From Candidatus Woesearchaeota archaeon (GTDB lineage: Archaea; Nanobdellota; Nanobdellia; Woesearchaeales; B29-G15), in assembly GCA_017610005.1 (NCBI GenBank), contig JAFCCU010000018.1, positions 1 to 37,798 of the forward strand: a stretch of 37,798 nt of DNA, in the 5' to 3' direction. This document shows, one piece after another, positions 1 through 6,435 of the stretch; position 1 is the stretch's first letter, and every line of letters starts with the position of its first letter. The notes below the pieces were generated by a model. It saw only the letters and a program-made list of their open reading frames with translations. It did no database searches and was not told the origin of the DNA. The position numbers and the translations under genes were made by a program.

Positions 1-84
1 CTGATCTTCCAGTCGTTGAATAAATGCCCTATAAGTAACCATAAAATTAGAGGGCCATAATGATTTATAAAGACAAGGATTACA

Positions 85-165
85 CGCCGGGCCCAGGATT
101 TGAACCTGGAATCCGTAAGGAACACGCTTTCGAGGCGAGCGCAATAGCCGTTCTGCCAACCCGGC
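85..165 (-). tRNA. tRNA-Ser (anticodon CGA)
   Basis: Class II tRNA with a long variable arm. The acceptor stem GCCGGGT (165 down to 159) pairs with GCCCGGC, and the discriminator is G73, as usual for archaeal tRNA-Ser. The anticodon loop CTCGAAA gives anticodon CGA, reading UCG. The T-loop is TTCAAAT. No intron and no encoded CCA. The 5' flank holds a block of 7-base repeats (170-201). Only 84 bases of its 3' flank are in the window. Confidence 0.93.
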
Positions 166-169
166 AAAG

Positions 170-201
170 AGTCTGCAGTTTGGAGTCTGCAGTCTGCAGT
201 T
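170..201 (+). repeat. Heptamer repeat block next to tRNA-Ser
   Basis: Four head-to-tail 7-base units (AGTCTGC, AGTTTGG, AGTCTGC, AGTCTGC) and a partial AGT. An isolated AGTCTGG lies at 222-228. This is the first member of the 7-base family seen throughout the window. It fills the immediate 5' flank of tRNA-Ser, where the tRNA promoter would be expected. From 202 to 295 I see no gene. Confidence 0.85.
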
Positions 202-295
202 AAAAGGTTTATGGTACTTGAAGTCTGGAGAATAAAGACAACCTTAGTGTGCTTGAGCGGAGCTAGATTACACCCAGATCGTTCAAACGAATCTT

Positions 296-892
296 TTACT
301 CTAGGTGATCAGCAGAATCTATTAGAATTGCTTTGTGAGAATTAATATCTTCAATTTCAAAAATATTAACACAAGTATTTTTATAAAAAGTTTTTTTACT
401 CTCCAATGTATCTTGGCCTCTAAAAAAACCCACGAGATGTTGGATAAATCCTCCATGGGTTATAAGAAGAACTGATTTCCCTTTGAACTTTGGAAACAGA
501 TTTTCAAAAAAGTTCAATGCCCTTTTTCTAAGCATTACATGACTCTCAGCACCACCAATTCTCCATTCAATAATACTTTCTCCGCTGGCAGCTCTTTGAT
601 CTCGAAGTTCTTGGAGTGGCAGTCCTTCAAGTACGCCACAATCCATTTCTCTGATCTCTTTTGTATATATGATTTCAGTATCAGGATGAAACTTCATAAT
701 TCCTTTTGCAGTTTCTGTTGTACGCAGAAGATCACTGCAAAAAACTATATCAAAGTGTTCATCTTTTAATCGTTCACCAAGAAGCTCAATCTGATGATAT
801 CCTTTTTTTGTTAATTGCCCGGGGATCTGCCCTTGAACTGTATCATTAATGTTCTCTTCAGTTTCCCCGTGACGAACGATTGTGAGTTTCAT
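296..892 (-). CDS. Histidine phosphatase (phosphoglycerate mutase-like) family protein
   Basis: A 198-residue member of the histidine phosphatase superfamily, likely a cytosolic phosphatase of a small phosphorylated metabolite; the substrate cannot be named from sequence. The phospho-acceptor motif RHGE sits at residues 7-10. The other expected catalytic positions are visible: R57 in SDLLRTTETA, E82 in REMDCG and H146 in LITHGG. I chose ATG at 892 rather than the in-frame TTG at 907 because a TATA-like box lies 26-32 bases before it (918-924), which fits a leaderless transcript. The gene stands alone between tRNA-Ser and tRNA-Met on the same strand. Length is normal for the family. True mutase activity is unlikely at this size but cannot be excluded. 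Confidence 0.9.
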   Translation of the reverse strand: MKLTIVRHGETEENINDTVQGQIPGQLTKKGYHQIELLGERLKDEHFDIVFCSDLLRTTETAKGIMKFHPDTEIIYTKEIREMDCGVLEGLPLQELRDQRAASGESIIEWRIGGAESHVMLRKRALNFFENLFPKFKGKSVLLITHGGFIQHLVGFFRGQDTLESKKTFYKNTCVNIFEIEDINSHKAILIDSADHLE

Positions 893-917
893 GGTTATTT
901 TGAACAAATAGCTTTTA

Positions 918-924
918 TTTATAC
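918..924 (-). promoter_or_regulatory. TATA box of the histidine phosphatase gene
   Basis: TATAAAT read on the minus strand, 26-32 bases before the chosen ATG at 892. The spacing fits an archaeal promoter that starts transcription at or beside the start codon. Confidence 0.6.
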
Positions 925-981
925 CTTTTGATTTGGGTGACTACAAAAACAGAAATGTTTGGATATTGTAGTCACATTCTT

Positions 982-1149
982 TCACAAGAAACCTTCAATA
1001 TATATTTACTCCGTACTCCAGACTAAAAAACTGGCGGTGAGGTATCGTCACTTACGTTCCGGAACCTCAATCTTGTTTCTTATCACAAGAAACCTTCAAT
1101 ATACATTTACTCCAAACTCCGTACTCCAGACTAAAAACTGGCGGTGAGG
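982..1149 (-). repeat. Direct repeat that copies the tRNA-Met 3' end
   Basis: Two near-identical direct copies, 982-1042 and 1083-1149. Each runs from TCACAAGAAACC through a heptamer-like stretch (ACTCC units, then AGACT) into GGCGGTGAGG, the acceptor and T-stem end of tRNA-Met. The second copy contains the genuine tRNA end; the first is a detached duplicate 107 bases away. The copies differ by exactly one 7-base unit (AAACTCC) and one A. In tRNA orientation the order is tRNA end, AGTCTGGAGT, then a small hairpin arm TTTCTT. Confidence 0.85.
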
Positions 1150-1266
1150 GGATATGAGCCCCTGACCTCAAGATGTCCCAGTTTGCAATAATTTATAGTC
1201 ATAGCCGAAAGGCTCCTTACTCATACTTATGAGTCTTGCGCTCTAACCAGGCTGAGCTACACCGCC
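1139..1266 (-). tRNA. tRNA-Met (anticodon CAT) with intron
   Basis: The acceptor stem GGCGGTG (1266-1260) pairs with CACCGCC and the discriminator is A. The anticodon stem CAAGA/TCTTG encloses the loop CTCATA+A, giving anticodon CAT. A 53-nt intron (1227-1175) sits at the canonical 37/38 position. The T-loop CTCATAT is atypical. GGCGG at the start argues against an initiator tRNA, so elongator tRNA-Met is most likely; a tRNA-Ile with a modified CAT anticodon is an alternative. A TATA-like box lies at 1291-1300. Its 3' end is duplicated at 1032-1042. Confidence 0.9.
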
Positions 1267-1290
1267 ATAAGGAGCTTGAAAATTTGGATG

Positions 1291-1300
1291 CTTTTTAAAG
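1291..1300 (-). promoter_or_regulatory. TATA box of tRNA-Met
   Basis: CTTTAAAAAG on the minus strand, about 25-34 bases before the tRNA 5' end. The stretch from 1301 to 1488, between this box and the hydrolase stop codon, shows no gene. Confidence 0.5.
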
Positions 1301-1488
1301 GTTTCCTTAAATGGGCTTAGAAAATTTATTCTCTCCGTGGCTGGATTTATGATTTTGATTAAAGTTGAAAAATGAATTTCCCCCCTTACTCCGACGTGGG
1401 AAAAATTAAATTTTCAACATATCAAATTAATCCTTCGAATGCCACCGACCCAAATTTTTTGTGCAAATCCCTTAAAGAAATAAAACTT

Positions 1489-2475
1489 TCATTCCGCGCC
1501 AATAGCGCTCTTAAAAGCTTGATAGGCTATATCTGGGTGAGTTAAAATAACACAATGACCTTGGGGAACCTCCTGAACTGTTGAATTTGGGGCCAGTGCA
1601 GCTACTTCCCTTCCCTCTTCAGTTGAAATAAAGAAGTCTTCTGAACTATAAATGAAATGAGATTCAGTATCAAGATGATTTAAGGCTTCTTTAGCATCAA
1701 AGGGTTGGTATGCTGCTTGGTTAACTGCCCTTTGTTCAAAGGGTACTGTGTGAATGTAAAACCACAAGTCAGTTTCATCTGCTCCTTCCATTTTCTTAAA
1801 GTCTTTCTCCCCTGAAGATTCATTGGCTTCTGCTACCAGTGAGCACAATGCAGTTATTACTTTAGATGTAGCATTATAGGCTGCGTAAGTTATGGGGTCA
1901 GTTGATTCACTAAAGTTACTAGAGAGTGAATATGCTACGAACTTTGAAACATTACCAGTACTGGCAGCGTAAGTAGCCAAAACAGCAGCTCCTTTGCAAT
2001 GTCCAATAAGAATTGGCTGAATAATCCCTTCTGTATCTAAAATCGTTTCGACATGGCTTGCAAGCGCCTCTAAGGTGTAATCCTCTGGATCTGTTGATTT
2101 TGAGGAATTTCCTGTTCCAGGTTGGTCATATTCTACAACACTATAGCCATCATTAATCAATTTTTCAGCAAAAAGCGAAAAGCCTGTAGAATCTATAAAC
2201 CCTCCAGGATGCAAGAATACCCATCCTTTGCTGTTAGGAACCCTTGTAGTGGCATACCAAACCTCTTGACCATGGCTCTCAATAACCTTTTCTTCTCGCA
2301 AGATCTGAGTGATCCCAATATCCTTGAAATAGCCGTCTAAATTTTGAGGAATTATGTGTGAAGTAGAAGGAATTTGCCCTACAGCAGAGAGAGTGCGGAA
2401 GGTAGGTAAACTTGGAGAATCCACCCCTATTGTTAATATTAGTGTGGCTACAAGCCCTGCTATTGTTCTTCTCAT
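1489..2475 (-). CDS. Exported alpha/beta hydrolase with a cysteine nucleophile elbow
   Basis: A 328-residue alpha/beta hydrolase fold protein. Residues 1-18 look like a signal peptide or N-terminal anchor (MRR then a hydrophobic run), so it probably acts outside the membrane. The oxyanion region is HPGG at 89-92. The nucleophile elbow is GHCKG (158-162), which places Cys160 where most esterases have Ser; dienelactone hydrolases also use Cys. Likely partners are D280 (SSEDFF) and H307 (GHCVI). The substrate is unknown. The ATG at 2475 has a TATA-like box TTATAAAT at 2496-2503, fitting a leaderless start. It could be an esterase, a lactonase or a non-catalytic member. Confidence 0.85.
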   Translation of the reverse strand: MRRTIAGLVATLILTIGVDSPSLPTFRTLSAVGQIPSTSHIIPQNLDGYFKDIGITQILREEKVIESHGQEVWYATTRVPNSKGWVFLHPGGFIDSTGFSLFAEKLINDGYSVVEYDQPGTGNSSKSTDPEDYTLEALASHVETILDTEGIIQPILIGHCKGAAVLATYAASTGNVSKFVAYSLSSNFSESTDPITYAAYNATSKVITALCSLVAEANESSGEKDFKKMEGADETDLWFYIHTVPFEQRAVNQAAYQPFDAKEALNHLDTESHFIYSSEDFFISTEEGREVAALAPNSTVQEVPQGHCVILTHPDIAYQAFKSAIGAE

Positions 2476-2608
2476 AAAAAGGATTTTTAATGCCCATTTA
2501 TAAGTCTTATGGTTATTTACTACTAAATAGTGATATCTTTATCAAAAGAAAGTGTAATTAAAAAATTACTTCTCCAGAAATTCAAAAATGAGTCTTTTTA
2601 AAGGTTCC

Positions 2609-3064
2609 TCATTCCCAGATCTTCTTAGCTACTTTTTCAAGTTCTGCCTTTCCAGCTAAAGGCCCAAGTTTAGTTGTAACAAATCCAGGGTATTCATCAA
2701 AAAAGACTCGGTCTTCAGAAACGCTAATTGCGCCTTTATCAATCCCATGGAGTGGATAAATCTTTAGATGTGCATGATCCATCCCCATACCTTCAAGAAC
2801 AATCGCAACTCTTTGTGCTTTTAATCTTTCAGTTAAAATTCTTGCTACTCTTCTTGCTTTACCAAAGAATTTTCCATAAACTTCATCACTTGCATTAACA
2901 ATGTAAGGATGCATGTGTTCTTTTGACATAAGTATTGTTGCCCCTTCTGTATTCGGGTTAATATCTAGGACTGCTAAGTACTCTTCATCTTCATATACTT
3001 TGTAAGAATGTAATTCTCCTTTAACAATCTTGCAAAAAACGCAATTTGGATCATGTGTTGGCAC
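2609..3064 (-). CDS. HIT family nucleotide hydrolase/transferase
   Basis: HIT-domain protein of about 151 residues, expected to cleave or transfer nucleoside monophosphates from dinucleotides or adenylylated compounds in the cytosol. The N-terminus has a CxxC pair (CVFCKI) typical of HIT proteins with a zinc site. The signature region is HAHLKIYPLH: the first two His of the HxHxH triad are present, the third is Lys, and a fourth His follows. A longer reading from GTG at 3073 is open, but AGAGGTG lies 6 bases before GTG 3064, so I chose the latter; 3073 would overlap its own ribosome-binding site. Stands alone; intergenic 3074-3222 shows no gene. Confidence 0.85.
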   Translation of the reverse strand: MPTHDPNCVFCKIVKGELHSYKVYEDEEYLAVLDINPNTEGATILMSKEHMHPYIVNASDEVYGKFFGKARRVARILTERLKAQRVAIVLEGMGMDHAHLKIYPLHGIDKGAISVSEDRVFFDEYPGFVTTKLGPLAGKAELEKVAKKIWE

Positions 3065-3222
3065 TTTAAACACCTCTTAATGTAAAAGTTGTGGTTTTAG
3101 TATTTAATCTTTTTCATAAAGCATGTCTCGAACAAAAATAGCATAAGTGGGAAAGATTATTCAACCAATACAAGATAGCGTAAAGAATTAAAAACAATTG
3201 TTTTTAAATAAAAACGAAATCT

Positions 3223-3230
3223 ATATAAAG
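3223..3230 (+). promoter_or_regulatory. TATA box of the first nucleotidyltransferase/HEPN locus
   Basis: TATATAAA, 22-29 bases before ATG 3252. It supports a leaderless start at 3252 rather than the TTG at 3198 that would lie upstream of this box. Confidence 0.6.
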
Positions 3231-3251
3231 ATAAAAAATAAAAACATTAAT

Positions 3252-3782
3252 ATGGAAGAATTGTTAACAATTTTAAATCATTTTCTTACAAACCCTTATA
3301 GTAAAGTGTATTTAAGGGAACTCTCAAGACTCATTAAAATTAGCCCTTTTGCAGTTAAAAAGTATTCTGAAGTATTGCTAAAAGAAGGATTAATCTTAGA
3401 TGAGAAAGTTGCAAATTTGAGGTATTTTAAGGCAAATAAAGACAGTATAGTTTTTAAGCAATTTAAAATTGCAAATTCAGTCAAAAAAATAATTGATTCT
3501 GGTTTAGTTGAAAAAATTAAGGAGAATGTTCCAAATTTATCTTCAATAGTTTTATTTGGATCAGTTGCAAAAGGGGAAGATGATAAGAATAGTGATGTTG
3601 ATTTATTGATAATCGGAAATTCTGATCATATTAATTTTGGGGGCATATTAGATAATGAAATAAATGAACATATTTTTTCTTGGCAGGAATGGAAAAAACA
3701 ACGGAAAAATAACCAAGCATTTTATAATGATATTGTCCACTTTGGTATCTCATTATTTGGAGAATTACCATTAATAAAATAA
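3252..3782 (+). CDS. Winged-helix plus MNT-type nucleotidyltransferase (antitoxin of a HEPN/MNT pair)
   Basis: A 176-residue two-domain protein. Residues 1-60 form a winged-helix DNA-binding domain (SPFAVKKYSEVLLKEGLI). Residues 95-122 hold the minimal nucleotidyltransferase signature: LFGSVAKG (GS at 103-104), then NSDVDLLI with D115 and D117 as metal ligands. In known HEPN/MNT modules the nucleotidyltransferase neutralises the HEPN toxin, in several cases by AMPylating it. The next gene encodes the HEPN partner. The fused winged helix suggests it also represses its own operon. A paralogous arrangement lies at 33353-34460 on the other strand. Function is inferred from family and neighbour. 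Confidence 0.85.
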   Translation: MEELLTILNHFLTNPYSKVYLRELSRLIKISPFAVKKYSEVLLKEGLILDEKVANLRYFKANKDSIVFKQFKIANSVKKIIDSGLVEKIKENVPNLSSIVLFGSVAKGEDDKNSDVDLLIIGNSDHINFGGILDNEINEHIFSWQEWKKQRKNNQAFYNDIVHFGISLFGELPLIK

Positions 3783-3882
3783 AAATCCCAACGCTAGGAG
3801 GTATTTTTAATGTTAGTAATCCTTATGGTAACTCATCGGCAATTTCACCCATCTACTGCAAGCAGTGAGGTATCCCTAACAA
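3783..3882 (+). promoter_or_regulatory. Unusual 100-base spacer between the MNT and HEPN genes
   Basis: Most such pairs overlap or nearly touch; here 100 bases separate them. The spacer is less AT-rich than its neighbours. It has a strong ribosome-binding site (AGGAGGT at about 3797) followed by ATG 3810, which opens a 31-codon frame ending inside the HEPN gene. A second site, GTGAGGT at 3867-3873, fits the HEPN start at 3883 and follows a small ACTGC/GCAGT hairpin. It could be a leader peptide or a decayed insertion; no function is shown. Confidence 0.4.
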
Positions 3883-4317
3883 ATGAACATAGAAGAATGT
3901 TTTGAAAAAAGACTTTTAAGGAAAATTCCCCTTGATAATAATAAAGCAAAGAGATCGTTAGAGCTTGCAAAAAAATCTTTAAGAGATGCAAAATACATGA
4001 GGGAATATGAGATATTTGATATGATAATTCTTAAAAGTTATATGACAATGTTTCATGTTTCAAGGGCTTTAATGTACTTAGATGGAATTCAAGAAAAAAG
4101 CCACTATGCTATCTTTGTTTATCTAAAAGAAAAATATTCTGATAAGATTCCAGGAGGCATATTGAATTATCTAAATATTCATAGAATTGAGAGACATGAA
4201 GCAATGTATGGATTAGAATTTCAACCTGGAAAAGAAGATGCTAAGTCTGCAATTGAAGATGCCGAAATCTTTTTAGAGGAAATAAAGAAAGTTTTGAGTG
4301 TTAGGCTTGATGATTAA
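3883..4317 (+). CDS. HEPN-domain protein (toxin of a HEPN/MNT pair)
   Basis: A 144-residue, all-helical HEPN protein. HEPN toxins are usually metal-independent RNases. Visible features are the helix pair AKRSLELAKKSLRDAKYM at the start, a central helix with YMTMFHVSRALMYLDG, and the C-terminal HRIERHEAMYG, which sits where the R-x(4-6)-H catalytic motif of the family lies. The ATG at 3883 follows GTGAGGT by nine bases. It pairs with the nucleotidyltransferase just upstream, although the 100-base spacer is unusual. RNase activity is inferred from the family. Confidence 0.82.
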   Translation: MNIEECFEKRLLRKIPLDNNKAKRSLELAKKSLRDAKYMREYEIFDMIILKSYMTMFHVSRALMYLDGIQEKSHYAIFVYLKEKYSDKIPGGILNYLNIHRIERHEAMYGLEFQPGKEDAKSAIEDAEIFLEEIKKVLSVRLDD

Positions 4318-4372
4318 TATTCTAAGGCTCAAAGCTGTTAAGGGTTTAAGGTGTGGTTGATCGTGTTTTTCT

Positions 4373-4416
4373 CTCCAGATTCCTAACTCCAGACTGATAG
4401 AATGGACCGGTCGGTG
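4373..4416 (-). repeat. Heptamer block and detached copy of the tRNA-Ala 3' end
   Basis: The heptamer-like run CTCCAGATTCCTAACTCC then AGACT (4373-4395) is followed by AATGGACCGGTCGG at 4401-4414. That 14-mer recurs at 4504-4517 as the true 3' end of tRNA-Ala, 103 bases away. Next to the copy is a hairpin (GGAAATT, loop, AATTTCC at about 4420-4437) and a T-arm-like stretch GGGAGATTCAAACCC. From 4318 to 4505 there is no protein gene. Confidence 0.8.
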
Positions 4417-4505
4417 CTTGGAAATTAAAAATTTCCAGCATCCCTTTGGGAGATTCAAACCCTCTGCCTAGGCTTCGGGAAATGTGTTTTCTGAGAATAA
4501 ATTAA

Positions 4506-4579
4506 TGGACCGGTCGGGATTTGAACCCGAAGCCTCACCGCTGCCAGCGGTGCGTTATACCAGATTTAACTACCGGCCC
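4506..4579 (-). tRNA. tRNA-Ala (anticodon GGC)
   Basis: The acceptor stem GGGCCGG pairs with CCGGTCC and includes the G3:U70 wobble that identifies alanine tRNA; discriminator A73. The anticodon stem CACCG/CGGTG and loop CTGGCAG give anticodon GGC. No intron. G1 at 4579 directly follows the last base of the histone stop codon at 4580, so the tRNA is probably processed from the histone transcript by RNase P. Confidence 0.95.
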
Positions 4580-4792
4580 TTAATCTAATGCAAGTTGGAT
4601 GTCCCCTTCGTTTACTGTTCTAGAGCCTCTGTGCTTGGCAATTTCAATTGCTTTTCCTGCAATCTGCTCTGAGCGTTCAGTTAAAAAAGCAACCATCTCA
4701 GTTAAAGCCCTATCACTTACTCTTGGAGCACCTGCAGCTTTAAAGACGCGTGTTAAGGGTGCTTTTGGAATAAGGGTAGTCTGTCTTGGCAT
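4580..4792 (-). CDS. Archaeal histone
   Basis: A 70-residue histone-fold protein of the HMf type that packages chromosomal DNA. It shows the three-helix fold: IPKAPLTRVFKAAG (helix 1), VSDRALTEMVAFLTERSEQIAGKAIEIAKHRG (helix 2, residues 25-56), then the RTV loop and NEGDIQLAL (helix 3). ATG 4792 gives the usual length; the upstream in-frame TTG at 4804 would add four residues between start codon and TATA-like box (ATTAAAAG at about 4815-4822) and is less likely. Its TAA stop abuts the first base of tRNA-Ala with no gap, so the two are probably co-transcribed and separated by tRNA 5' processing. Confidence 0.93.
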   Translation of the reverse strand: MPRQTTLIPKAPLTRVFKAAGAPRVSDRALTEMVAFLTERSEQIAGKAIEIAKHRGSRTVNEGDIQLALD

Positions 4793-4843
4793 GTGATTTT
4801 TCAAGTGGTCTGACCTTTTAATAGTTTTTGGTGAAAAACGAAA

Positions 4844-4855
4844 AACTTATAAGTT
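4844..4855. promoter_or_regulatory. Palindrome upstream of toxin-antitoxin pair 1
   Basis: AACTTATAAGTT, a perfect 12-base palindrome about 36 bases before ATG 4891 and next to a TATA-like run (TTATATATA). A plausible operator for the antitoxin, by analogy with the inverted repeat before the paralogous pair at 10232-10255. AT-rich palindromes also arise by chance. Confidence 0.35.
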
Positions 4856-4890
4856 ATATATAATTATAATTTAATATAAGGTGGTATAAC

Positions 4891-5103
4891 ATGAACACAA
4901 CTATTTCAATTTCAAAAGATACAAGATCTCTTTTACTTGATTATGGAAGGAAATCAGAAAATTATGATGGGATTATTAGGCGGATGTATAACAACAATAA
5001 ACTTCAAGAACAAATGGCCGAATTTGTCAATGAAGCCGAATTCTCGACCTTAGAAGAGGCAAAAGAATGGACAAGGATGAAGATTAAGCTTTTGAACAAA
5101 TGA
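4891..5103 (+). CDS. Antitoxin of a RelE-like toxin-antitoxin pair (copy 1)
   Basis: A 70-residue protein with an N-terminal beta strand MNTTISISKDTRSLLLDYG and helix YDGIIRRMY, as in ribbon-helix-helix/VapB-like antitoxins, then an acidic C-terminal half (FVNEAEFSTLEEAKEW) likely to wrap the toxin. It has a good ribosome-binding site (AAGGTGG) eight bases before ATG 4891. The stop overlaps the toxin start as ATGA. It is clearly paralogous to the antitoxin at 10257 (shared MNTTI, IIRRMY/IIKRMY and LEEA). Expected roles are toxin neutralisation and repression of its own promoter. Confidence 0.75.
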   Translation: MNTTISISKDTRSLLLDYGRKSENYDGIIRRMYNNNKLQEQMAEFVNEAEFSTLEEAKEWTRMKIKLLNK

Positions 5104-5429
5104 TTATAATAAAAATTCTCAACAGTTTAAGAAATGAAATTTTTAAAAAATTTAAGCACGATTCATTAAAAGTACTCTCCTTAATTGAAGAGTTAGAAAA
5201 TAACCCCAATAAAGGAAAGATTTTGGGGAAAGTAGGAAATTTTAGTATAAGAGAATTGAAGTACCAATCGTTTAGGTTTTATTTTATTCTTGATAGTTAT
5301 AAACTTTATTTATTTAATAAAAAAGAGTTAGCAGAGCTTTTAATTAAATTTGTCAAAATGTCAAAGAAAAACAATCAACAAAAAACAATTGAAGAAATAA
5401 AGAAAATTCTTAATGCCATTGGGGTTTAA
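5100..5429 (+). CDS. RelE/ParE-like toxin (copy 1)
   Basis: A 109-residue basic protein with the layout of RelE-superfamily toxins: N-terminal helices, then beta strands containing IRELKYQSFRFYFILDSYKLYL and a C-terminal helix (MSKKNNQQKTIEEIKKIL). RelE family members inhibit translation, usually by ribosome-dependent mRNA cleavage; which activity this one has is unknown. It overlaps its antitoxin by four bases (ATGA), so translation is coupled. It shares with the toxin at 10450 the pattern FRFYFI-DxYKL, LLIKFVKMS/LLLRFVRMS, K-QQ-TI and a terminal helix ending in G. Confidence 0.75.
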   Translation: MIIIKILNSLRNEIFKKFKHDSLKVLSLIEELENNPNKGKILGKVGNFSIRELKYQSFRFYFILDSYKLYLFNKKELAELLIKFVKMSKKNNQQKTIEEIKKILNAIGV

Positions 5430-5459
5430 TGACCTAAAGAGGGCGGCGCAGGGAAAAGT

Positions 5460-5467
5460 TTTATAAA
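5460..5467 (+). promoter_or_regulatory. TATA box of the eS1 gene
   Basis: TTTATAAA, 24-31 bases before ATG 5491. It supports a leaderless start there. Confidence 0.6.
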
Positions 5468-5490
5468 GCAATGAAAATCCCAAAACTTTG

Positions 5491-6423
5491 ATGGCTAAAA
5501 GAACCAAGTCAGGGAAGGACAAGAAGGTGCATAAGAAATGGTATCCAGTAATTGCACCAGCAATGTTCAAAGAACAAGTAATAGGCGAGATGCCCGCAAC
5601 TGATATTTCTAAGCTTCTTAAAAGAAATATTTCAATAAACCTAATGTCTGCTACACGAGATTTTAGGCATCAGGATACTACACTTAAGTTTCTGATAAAT
5701 TCTGTTAGTGGCCAGACTGCTCAAGCAAGTTTAGTTTCTTACACTTTATCTCCTTCTTCAATGAAGAGGATGATTAGACGAAGAACTGATAGAATTGATG
5801 TAAGGGTTGACGTTAAGACGAAAAGCGGACTTGATGCTGTAATCAAAGTTGTATTAGTAACATTAAACAATACTGTTGCAGGGGTTAGAACTAAGATTAG
5901 GAATAAAGCAATTACTGAAGTAAAAGAACTTTGTAAGAAAATTTCTTTTGTTGAATTAGTCCAGCAGTTAACAAGGAATAAATTCCAAAAGGAACTAAAA
6001 TCATTAGTTACTAAGGTTTATCCTGTTAGGTATATTATTATTAAGAAATATACTTTAGTTGCAGATCCTAAAGAAGAACCTGTTCAGTCGGAAGTCGGAA
6101 GTCCAAAGTCTGAAGAAAAGAAGTCTGAAGTCGGAAGTCCAAAGTCTGAAGAAAAGAAGTCTGAAGTCGGAAGTCCAAAGTCTGAAGAAAAGAAGTCGGA
6201 AGTCGGAAGTCCAAAGTCTGAAGAAAAGAAGTCTGAAGTCGGAAGTCCAAAGTCTGAAGAAAAGAAGTCTGAAGTCGGAAGTCCAAAGTCTGAAGAAAAG
6301 AAGTCTGAAGTCGGAAGTCCAAAGTCTGAAGAAAAGGCTGAAGCTAAGGAGTCTGAAGAAAAGAAGTCTGAAGTTGAAAGTCCAAAGTCCGAAGAAAAGG
6401 CAGAAAATCTTGCTAAAGAATAA
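5491..6423 (+). CDS. rps3ae: Ribosomal protein eS1 (S3Ae) with a repeat-derived C-terminal tail
   Basis: Small-subunit ribosomal protein eS1. Residues 1-190 match the archaeal protein (VHKKWYPVIAPAMF near the start, then IGEMPATDI, VYPVRYIIIKKY at the end of the core). Residues 193-310 are an added tail: seven exact SEVGSPKSEEK units, a bridging EAKESEEKK and a diverged SEVESPKSEEK, ending in AENLAKE. The tail is over a third of the protein and should be disordered and highly charged. At the DNA level it is built from the 7-base satellite found between genes here. ATG 5491 was preferred over TTG 5488 because of the TATA box at 5460-5467. Confidence 0.93.
   Translation: MAKRTKSGKDKKVHKKWYPVIAPAMFKEQVIGEMPATDISKLLKRNISINLMSATRDFRHQDTTLKFLINSVSGQTAQASLVSYTLSPSSMKRMIRRRTDRIDVRVDVKTKSGLDAVIKVVLVTLNNTVAGVRTKIRNKAITEVKELCKKISFVELVQQLTRNKFQKELKSLVTKVYPVRYIIIKKYTLVADPKEEPVQSEVGSPKSEEKKSEVGSPKSEEKKSEVGSPKSEEKKSEVGSPKSEEKKSEVGSPKSEEKKSEVGSPKSEEKKSEVGSPKSEEKAEAKESEEKKSEVESPKSEEKAENLAKE
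6088..6402 (+). repeat. 36-bp coding repeat array in eS1, made of heptamers
   Basis: Eight units of a 36-bp repeat, seven nearly identical. Each unit reads TCTGAAG, TCGGAAG, TCCAAAG, TCTGAAG, then AAAAGAAG, that is, AGTCTGA-family heptamers plus an A-rich end. The heptamer pure repeat would contain TGA every 21 bases in this direction; the units carry GGA or CCA at those places, so the frame stays open. Confidence 0.92.
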
Positions 6424-6435
6424 ATTAACCTTTTT

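Noticed and set aside
1139-1266. Initiator tRNA-Met
   Set aside because: The acceptor stem starts GGCGG rather than the AGCGG-type start of archaeal initiators; elongator (or a CAT-anticodon Ile tRNA) is more likely.
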